Positions 49,501-64,000 of a stretch of 64,000 nt of DNA are shown here, in pieces. The notes beneath the pieces were generated by a model. That model was given only the letters and a program-made list of their open reading frames with translations. It searched no databases and was not told where the DNA came from. How positions within the stretch are numbered: the stretch's first letter is position 1; each line of letters starts with the position of its first letter. A program made the translations under genes and the position numbers. Source of the DNA: Streptomyces paludis (GTDB lineage Bacteria; Actinomycetota; Actinomycetes; Streptomycetales; Streptomycetaceae); the NCBI RefSeq assembly GCF_003344965.1, contig NZ_CP031194.1, positions 8,308,001 through 8,372,000 on the forward strand, read 5' to 3'.

Positions 49501-52500
49501 CGCAGTGTGAGTGCCTCGACTTCCGCGACGGGCTCGCCCGCCGTGTCGAACACCTCCAGGCGGACGGTGTCGTCGGAGCCGACCGTCATCCGTACCCGCA
49601 GGGCCGTCGCACCGACGGTCCGTACCCGTACCCCCGTCCAGGAGAACGGCAGATGCGCCCCTCGCCCGGCGTCCATCACGTCCGCGCGGGCCAGTGCGTG
49701 CAGGGCGGCGTCGAGGAGGGCGGGGTGGAGGAGGAAGCCGTCGGTCCGGGTGTGCGGGCCGGTCGGGAGGGTGACCTCGGCGTAGATCTCGTCGTCCCGT
49801 CGCCAGACCGCCCGCAGGCCCTGGAACGCCGGCCCGTAGACCAGCCCCTCGGCCGCCAGCTCCGGGTAGAGCCCGTCGAGCCCGACGTCCGTGGCGCCCG
49901 GCGGTGGCCACGCGGACAGCGGCGCGCGCACCGCGTCCGACGCGGGGGCCACGAATCCGGTCGCGTGGGTGGTCCACTCGGCGGCCGTGGTGTGCGGGGC
50001 CGGTTCGGCACGGGAGTGTACGGCGACCTCGCGGTCGCCCTCCTCGTCCGGGGCGCCGACGACCACCCGCACCTGAAGCGCGTCCGGTCCGGGCAGCACC
50101 ATCGGGGTCCGCAGCACCAGTTCGCCGATCCGACCGCAGCCCACCGCGTCGGCCGCGCGGCTCACCATCTCCACCACAGCCGTGCCCGGTACGGTCACCG
50201 AGCCGGCGACCGTGTGGTCCGCGAGCCAGGGGTGCGCGGCCGTCGACAGCCGGCCCGTGCAGATCACCCCGTCCGTGTCGGGCGACTCGACCACCGCGCC
50301 CAGCAGCGGATGCCCGGCGGAGAGCAGCCCGGCGCCCGCCACGTCCGCCGCGCCGGGCGCGGGTTCGACCCAGTAGCGCCGGCGGTCGAAGGCGTAGGTG
50401 GGCAGGGGCACCGGCCGTCCCGAGCCGAGCACCGCCGCCCAGTCGACCTCGGCACCGCGCGCATGCGCCGAGGCCAGGGCCCGGACGAACCGTACGGGCT
50501 CCGGCACCGGCGCCTCGGACGGCCGGGGGCGGCGCATCAGCGGCACCGTCCGCGGGCCGCCGTCCTGTACCAGCCCGGACAGGACGCTGTCGGGGCCGAT
50601 TTCGATGAGGGTGTGGGTGCCGGTGGTGGTGAGGGTGGTGAGGGCGTCGTGGTAGCGGACGGTGTCGCGGGCGTGGCGTACCCAGTAGGCGGGTGAGGTG
50701 GCTTGTTCGGTGGTGAGTTTCTGTCCGGTGACGGTGGAGATGAGGGGGATGCGGGGCGGTCGGAGGTCGAGTTGGGCGATGACCGTGTGGAATTCTTCGA
50801 GGATGGGGTCCATGTGGGGGGAGTGGAATGCGTGGCTGACGCGGAGGCGGGTGGTGGTGATGCCTGCTTGGTGGGCGCGTGTTTGGGTGGTGTTGATGCT
50901 GGTGGTGTCGCCGGAGATGACGAGTGAGGTGGGGGTGTTGATGGCGGCGATGGTGAGGTGGGGGAGGTGGTTGATGAGGGTGGTGGCGGTGGTTTCGTCG
51001 GTGTGGAGGGCGAGCATGGTGCCGGTGGTGGGGAGTGTGGCCATGAGGCGGCCTCGGGTGGCGACGAGGGTGGTGGCGTCTTTGAGGGTGAGGATGCCTG
51101 CGGCGTGGGCGGCGCTGATTTCGCCGATGGAGTGTCCGGCGAGGGTTTCGGGGTGGAGGCCGCTGGTGGTGGCGAGGGTGTGGAGGGCTGTTTCGACGGC
51201 GAAGAGTGCGGGTTGGGTGTAGTCGGTCTGGTCGAGGAGTGTGGCGTGTTCGGTGCCGGCGTCGGCGAGGATGACATCGGCGAGCGGGGTGGGAAGGTGC
51301 GTGTCGAAGGCGGCGCAGACCTCGTTGAGGGCGTCGGCGAAGACCGGTGAGGCTTCGTACAGTTCCCGTGTCATGCCGGGCCATTGCGCGCCCTGACCGG
51401 AGAAGACGAACGCCACCCCGCCGGTGACGGCCCGGCCGGAGAGCACCCGTGCCGTGCTCCGGCCCTCCGCCAGCGCGGACAGCCCTTCGAGCAGCTCCGC
51501 GCGGTCCTCCCCGACCACGACCGCGCGGTGGTCGAACCGGGCCCGGTTGCGGGCCAGCGACCAGGCCACATCGGCCGGTGCGAGATCCGGCCCGCCGACG
51601 GCCGGCAGCAGCCGTGCCGCCTGGCCGCGCAGCGCCTCCTCGGACCTGGCCGACAGCACCCATGCCACCGGGCCCCCGGAGAGGGCCCCGGGCACCGGAT
51701 CGGCCGCCGGGTGGGGCGGCGCGGGGTCGTACGGCGCCTGCTCGACGATCACATGGGCGTTGGTGCCGCTGATGCCGAAGGACGACACCCCGGCCCGGCG
51801 GGGCCGGTCGCCCTCGGGCCAGTCGACGGCCTCGGTGAGCAGGGAGACGCCGCCCGTCGTCCAGTCGACCTTGGAGGTGGGTTCGTCCACGTGGAGGGTG
51901 CGGGGCAGCCGCTGGTGACGCAGCGCCATCACCATCTTGATGACACCCGCGATACCGGCGGCGGCCTGGGTGTGACCGATGTTGGACTTGACCGAGCCGA
52001 GCCGTAGCGGCCGGTCGGCGGGGCGGTCCTGGCCGTACGTGGCGAGCAGCGCCTCGGCCTCGATGGGGTCTCCGAGGACGGTACCGGTGCCATGCGCTTC
52101 CACGGCGTCGATGTCGCCGGTGTTCAGTCCGGCGTCGGCCAGGGCCTGCCGGATCACCCGTTGCTGGGAGGGTCCGTTGGGGGCGGTGAGGCCGTTGGAG
52201 GCGCCGTCCTGGTTCACCGCCGAACCGCGCACCACGGCCAGGATCTCGTGCCCGTTGCGCCGGGCGTCCGAGAGCCGCTCCAGCAGCACCAGCCCCACCC
52301 CCTCGCCCCAGCCCGTGCCGTCCGCCGCGCCCGCGAACGGCTTGCACCGGCCGTCGCCCGCCAGACCGCCCTGCCGGGAGAACTCGGCGAACACACCGGG
52401 AGTGGACATGAACGTCGCCCCGCCCGCGAGCGCGAGCGCGCACTCGCCGCGCCGCAGTGCCTGCGCCGCCAGATGGATCGCGACCAGCGACGACGAACAC

Positions 52501-55500
52501 GCCGTGTCGACGGAGAGGGCGGGCCCCTCCAGCCCCAGCGCGTAGGAGATCCGGCCCGACAGCACACTGGCGGTGCTCCCGGTCAGTCCGAAGCCCGCCG
52601 TCACCTCCGGGGCGGCGGCGGTCAGGGCGGCGTAGTCCTGGCTCGTCGTGCCGGTGAACACCCCGGTCCGTGAGCCCTTCAGGGTGTCCGGGGCGATGCC
52701 CGCGGACTCGACGGTCTCCCACGCGGTCTCCAGCAGCAGCCGCTGCTGCGGGTCGGTCGCCAGCGCCTCACGCGGCGAGATCCCGAAGAAGTCCGCGTCG
52801 AACTCGTGGCCGTCATGCAGGAATCCGCCCGCGCGGGCGTAGGACTCCGTCGCCGGGGCGAGCGCGTCCCAGCCACGGTCCGCCGGGAACGCACCGATCG
52901 CGTCGACACCGTCGGCCACCAGCCGCCACAGCTCCTCGGCCGAACGCACCCCACCGGGGAAGCGGCATCCAACACCGACGATCGCGACCGGCTCGTCCGC
53001 CGCCCGTCCGTCCGTCCGCCGCCCGTCGGGAGCCTCCGCCACCGCCCCGGGCGTCTCCGTACCACCCAGCCGTTCGACGATGTGCGCGGCGAACGCGGGC
53101 ACGGTCGGATAGTCGAACACGGTGGCGGCGGGCAGGTCCAGGCCGGTCAGGGTGGCGACCCGGTCGCGCAGCTCCACCGCCGTCAGCGAGTCGAAGCCCA
53201 GGTCGCGGAAGGGCCGGTCGTCGGTCACCGCGGCGGCGTCGGTGTGGCCGAGCACGGCCACCGCCTCCGCCCGTACCAGCTCCCGCATCTCGCGCCGAAG
53301 CTCCGCTGCGGGCCGCGCGGCGAAGTGTTCCGCGCGGTGTGACGCCACCGGTGTGTCCCGGCGGTCCCCGACGACCTTCGCGAGGAGCGGGCTGGGCCGG
53401 ACGGCGGTGAAGGTGGCGGCGAACCGGTCCCAGTCCAGATCCGCCACATACGCCGACACCTGTCCGCTGTCCAGCACCTGACGGAGCGCCGCCAGCGCGG
53501 ACGCCGGAGCCATCGCCCGCATCCCCTGAGCCCGCAGCGACCGGGCCGCGTCCGCCTCGGCCGCCATGCCCTCGCCGGCCCAGGCGCCCCAGGCCACCGC
53601 GGTCGCGGGCAGTCCCAGACCGCGGCGGTACTCGGCGAACCCGTCCAGATACGCGTTGGCGGCCCCGTAGGCGGCGAAACCGCCCGCGCCCACCACGCCC
53701 GCCCCGGAGGAGAACATCACGAACGCGTCGAGCGCGACGCCCTCCGTCAGCTCGTGCAGATGCCGCGCCGCCACGGCCTTCGGCCCGGCCGCCGCCGCGA
53801 GATCCCGCTCCGTGAGCGAGTCCACCGGCCCGCCGCCGCCGACCCCGGCGGCATGCACCACCGCGGTCAGCGGAAACTCCTCGGGTACCCGGGCCAACGC
53901 GGCGGCCAGCTCGTCCCGTTCGGTGACATCGCAGGCCAGCACGGTCACCCGGTCGCCGTGCTCGGCCACCAGTCCGCCCGCGCCCGGCGCCAGCGGACCC
54001 CGCCGGCCGAGCACGAGCACATGCCCGGCCCCCTGCTCCAGCAGCCACCCCGTCAGCCGGCGGCCCAGAGCGCCGGTGCCGCCGGTGAGCAGCACCGTGC
54101 CACGCGGCCGCCAGCCCTGCCGTGCGCCCGTACCGGTACTGGTGTTGGTTCCACCGTTACGGACCAGCCGCCTGGCCAGTATCCCCGCACCCCGTACGGC
54201 GACCTGGTCCTCGGCGCCGCCCAGCACCCCGCACAGGGCGTCCGACGGGAGGGCCCGTCCGGCCGGTACGTCGACCAGACCGCCCCAGTGGCCGGGCCGC
54301 TCCAGCGCGACCACTCGGCCGAGCCCCCAGAGCGCGCTCAGGGCGGGCGCCGAGACGGCCGACCCGGCGGAGACCGCGCCCCGGGTCACGCACCACAGCC
54401 CGCCGTCCACCTCCGCGTCCCCGAGCGCCTGCACCAGCATCGCCAGATCGGCCACGGGCCGGTCCCCGGCGAGCGCGAGCAGCGACACCACACCGTCCAC
54501 CGGCTCGTCACCGCGGACCGCGGCCAGCCGCGCGGCCAGCGTCCGCCGGTCCGGCACGGCGCCGTCGAGCAGGCACTCCACCACCCGGGCACCCCGGGCG
54601 GCCAGCGCCGCCGTCAGCTCATCGGCGTCCGGGCCCGCGGGCGCCACGACCAGCCACCGCTGACCGGCCGTCACACCGCCGGAGGCCGTCACCGGGAGCC
54701 ACGACACGCCGTACCGCCACGATCGCGCCTCGTCCTCCCGGCGCTGTCGGCGCCGCCACGAGGCGAGCGCCGGCAGCAGCCCGGCGACATCGACCTCGTC
54801 GCCCGTCTCCAGCATCCGGGCGACCTCGTCGGCGTCCCCGCGCTCCACCAGCCGCCACAGCCCCGCGTCGGCGGGGCCACCGGCGGCGGGACCGGCCACC
54901 GCCGGGTCGATCCAGAACCGCTCGCGGTCGAAGGCGTACGTCGGCAGCGCGGCCCTCCGGCCCTCGCCGAGCAGCGCCCGCCAGTCCACGTCCACCCCGT
55001 GGGCATGGGCCTGCGCCAGGGCCCGGACGAACCGGACGTCCTCCGGCACCGATGCCTCGGCGGCGCGCGGACGGCGCATCAGCGCGACGGCCGTCAGCCC
55101 CGCGGGCCGGGGCAGTCCGGACAGCACACCGTCCGGTCCCACCTCGACCAGGGTCCTGACGCCCTCGGCGGCCAGTGTGCCCAGCGCGTCGTGGTAGCGC
55201 ACGGTCTCCCGCGCGTGGCGCACCCAGTACCCGGGAGAGGCGACCTCGTCGCCCAGGACCTCACCGGTCACCGTCGAGACCATACGGACCCGGGGCGGCC
55301 GGAAGTCCAGTGTGCGCAGTACGGCGGCGAACCCGTCGAGCACCGGGTCCATCGACGGCGAGTGGAAGCCGTGCCCCACCCGCAGCGCGACCGGCCGCAT
55401 CCCGGCGGCACGGGCCCGCTCCGTCACCGCGGCGACGCTCCCGGCGGCGCCCGAGACCACCACCGAGGCCGGACCGTTCACCGCGCCGACCCCGACCCCC

Positions 55501-57641
55501 GGCACACCGTCGATCAGCCGCAGCACAGCGGCCTCGGTGGCCTCCAGCGACACCATCGCGCCGTCGTCCGGCAGCGCCCCCATCAGCCGGCCGCGCGCCT
55601 CGACCAGGACACAGGCGTCCCGCAGCGACAGGACGCCCGCGGCCCACGCGGCGGCGATCTCGCCCACCGAGTGCCCGGCCAGCAGATCGGCCCGTACACC
55701 GCACGAGGTCACCAGCGCGTGCAGGGCCACCTGGACGGCGAACAGCGCGGGCTGGGTGACCTCGGTACGGTCCAGCGGCTCGGAGCCGGCGAACACCTGC
55801 TCCGCCAGCGAGCCCGCCATCAGCGGGTCGAGGACCGCGCACACCTCGTCGAACGCCGTCCGGAACACCGCCGACGACGCGTACAACTCCCGTGCCATAC
55901 CGGGCCATTGGGCGCCCTGACCGGAGAACACCAGGGCCACCCCGCCGGGCTCGGCCCGCCCCGCGGCGACCGCGGCCGACGCCTGTCCGGCCGCGACGGC
56001 GGAGAGCCCCGCCAGCAGCTCGTCCGGTGTGCGGCCGGTCACCACGGCCCGACGGGCGAAGCGGGTACGGGTGTCCACCAGGGCCCGCGCCACATCGAGG
56101 GGCGGGACGCCGGGGCGCTCGCGCACCGCACCGAGCAGCCGCTCGGCCTGGCGTCCCAGCGACCGCGCGGACTTCGCCGTGAGCACCCAGGGCACCGCGG
56201 CGGTCCCGATCACGGGTCCGGCGCCGGACCCGGTGCCGTCTCCGGTCCCGCCCTCCGGGACGGCCGACGGCGGAGCCTCTTCGAGGATGAGGTGCGCGTT
56301 GGTGCCGCTGATGCCGAACGACGACACCCCGGCCCGGCGCGGGCGTTCACCCTCCGGCCACGGCACCGGAGCGGTCAGCAGCGACAGCGCCCCCGCCGAC
56401 CAGTCCACCTGCGTCGACGGCTGCTCCACGTGCAGGGTGCGCGGCAGCACCCGGTGGCGCAGCGCCATCACCATCTTGATGACCCCGGCGACCCCCGCCG
56501 CGGCCAGCGTGTGCCCGATGTTCGACTTGACCGAGCCCAGCCACAGCGGCCGGCCGGCCGGGCGGTCCTGGCCGTAGGCGGCCAGCAGCGCCTGCGCCTC
56601 GATCGGGTCTCCGAGCCGGGTGCCGGTGCCGTGCCCCTCCACCGCGTCGATGTCACGGGGCTCCAGCCCGGCATCGGCCAGCGCCTGCCGGATGACACGC
56701 TGCTGGGACGGGCCGTTGGGCGCCGCCAGCCCGTTGGACGCGCCGTCCTGGTTCACCGCCGAGCCGCGCACCACGGCGAGGATCTCGTGCCCGTTGCGCC
56801 GGGCGTCCGAGAGCCGCTCCAGCAGCAGCAGACCCGCGCCCTCACCCCAGCCGGTGCCGTCCGCCGCCGAGGAGAACGCCTTGCACCGCCCGTCGGCCGC
56901 CAGGCCCCCCTGACGGCCGAACTCGGTGAACACCTCGGGAGTGGACATGAACGCCACCCCGCCCGCGAGCGCGAGCCCGCACTCACCGCGCCGCAGCGCC
57001 TGCGCCGCCAGATGGATCGCCACCAGCGAGGACGAACACGCCGTGTCGACGGTGACGGCCGGCCCCTCCAGCCCCAGCACGTACGACATCCGGCCCGACA
57101 TGACGCTCGCCACCGCGCCGGTCAGGCCGAAACCCGCGGCGGCCTCGGGGTGCGCCGCCAGGATGTCCGCGTAGTCCTGGGCCGTCGTCCCGGTGAACAC
57201 CCCGGTCCGTGAGCCCTTCAGGGTGTCCGGCGCGATCCCCGCCGACTCGACCGCCTCCCACGCGGTCTCCAGCAGCAGCCGCTGCTGCGGGTCCATCGCC
57301 AGCGCCTCACGCGGCGAGATCCCGAAGAAGCCCGCGTCGAAGTCGGCCCCGTCCTGGAGGAACGCGCCCACCCGGGGCCGGTCCGCCGCGGGGAACGCCT
57401 CGTCCCAGCCCCGGTCCGCGGGCGGCCCGCCGACCGCGTCGACGCCGTCCGCGACCAGCCGCCACAGCTCCTCGGGCGTCGTGACCCGCCCCGGATAGCG
57501 GCAGCCCACGCCGATGATCGCGACCGGCTCGGTCAGCGCGGACCGCAACCGCTCGTTCTCCTCGGTCAGTTGGCTGTTCTTGCGGAGCGACGAGCGCAGG
57601 GCCCCGACGATCGACTCGACTGACGTGTCGTTGCTGCTCAT
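46512..57641 (-). CDS. Type I modular PKS: modules B and C
   Basis: 3709 residues from the ATG at 57641, 8 bases after the upstream PKS stop; GGAGGA at the end of that gene serves as ribosome site. The frame is open further upstream, but that stretch overlaps the previous gene and does not look like PKS. The N-terminus, [20 protein letters not shown] followed by [13 protein letters not shown], resembles class 1b docking helices and fits the C-terminus of the upstream protein. Module order: B = KS-AT-KR-ACP, C = KS-AT-DH-ER-KR-ACP. The C-terminus has dimerising helices, an acidic linker, a helix [15 protein letters not shown] and then an extra Gly/Thr/Ser tail of about 20 residues. Its stop overlaps the start of the next PKS. 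Confidence 0.97.
46830..52995 (-). other. PKS module C: KS-AT-DH-ER-KR-ACP
   Basis: Numbered from 57641: KS Cys1715; AT Ser2171 (GHSIGE) and HAFH at 2270-2273, malonyl-CoA type; DH His2476 in [10 protein letters not shown] and Asp2644; ER about 2935-3240 with [24 protein letters not shown] and GKRDIRN; KR about 3246-3437 with TGGSGHLA and IDD (B-type); ACP serine 3558. All sites look intact, giving a fully reduced unit. AT, ER and KR share long near-identical stretches with module F. Confidence 0.9.
47208..51227 (-). repeat. Long near-identical patches shared with module F (copy 2)
   Basis: Partner of the patches at 32252-36301: 47208-47915, 48087-48500, 48614-49313 and 50577-51227. The coding strand here is C-rich and almost free of G in places, encoding His/Thr-rich protein, unlike the flanking module B and the KS of module C. 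Confidence 0.85.
53060..57512 (-). other. PKS module B: KS-AT-KR-ACP
   Basis: Numbered from 57641: KS Cys202, HGTGT, and [14 protein letters not shown] Ser658 (GHSVGE) with HGFH at 757-760, a variant of the malonyl-type HAFH; no DH; KR with TGGTGALGR, catalytic Lys, Ser and Tyr present, but with neither the LDD motif (it reads GGGGPVDS) nor the Trp eight residues before Tyr (Val is there), so its stereochemical type is open; ACP serine 1485. Predicted outcome: an unbranched beta-hydroxyl. Confidence 0.88.
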
Positions 57642-57649
57642 GGTGCGGG

Positions 57650-64000
<6,351 letters not shown>

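Overview
The window is high-GC DNA with almost every base coding, GTG starts alongside ATG, and giant modular polyketide synthase (PKS) genes. This points to a Streptomyces or closely related actinomycete. No rRNA, tRNA, CRISPR array, transposase or integrase was seen.

Left part, 1-10360: a carbohydrate-utilisation locus. On the minus strand are the 5' end of a secreted ricin-lectin protein (cut by the window edge), a large secreted (alpha/alpha)6-type glycoside hydrolase with two discoidin-like carbohydrate-binding domains, and a LacI-family repressor. Divergent on the plus strand are a lipoprotein sugar-binding protein, two ABC permeases and a GH127 beta-L-arabinofuranosidase. Two promoters, one before the secreted hydrolase and one before the binding protein, share the same layout: TTGAC(A/G), 17 bases, a TA...T box, then a related GAAA/TTTC inverted repeat at the expected transcription start. 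This suggests one LacI regulon for uptake and breakdown of an arabinose-containing glycan. No transporter ATPase is encoded here.

Middle, 10361-12943: a DEAD-box RNA helicase and two small genes of unknown function. A 35-base near-palindrome lies just before the first PKS gene.

Right part, 12944-64000: a modular type I PKS cluster running past the right edge. One plus-strand gene (12944-26023) carries the loading module and two extension modules. It converges on four tightly packed minus-strand PKS genes (64000 to 26081) holding seven visible modules. A perfect 19-bp stem lies between the two arms. In transcription order I call the minus-strand modules A (57650 gene), B and C (46512 gene), D, E and F (31628 gene) and G (26081 gene). 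Predicted extenders and beta-carbon outcomes are: L, a monocarboxylic starter; M1, methylmalonyl/hydroxyl; M2, malonyl/alkene (its ER looks dead); A, methylmalonyl/fully reduced; B, malonyl/hydroxyl; C, malonyl/fully reduced; D, methylmalonyl/alkene; E, methylmalonyl/ketone; F, malonyl/fully reduced; G, malonyl/alkene. No thioesterase, tailoring gene, regulator or resistance gene of the cluster is inside the window. The last minus-strand PKS ends without a thioesterase and without the usual final docking helix. I do not recognise the product.

No gene-free stretch exceeds 300 bases. The longest are 4783-5058 (divergent promoter region), 3571-3753 (promoter of the secreted hydrolase), 10361-10537 (helicase leader) and 12804-12943 (PKS leader).
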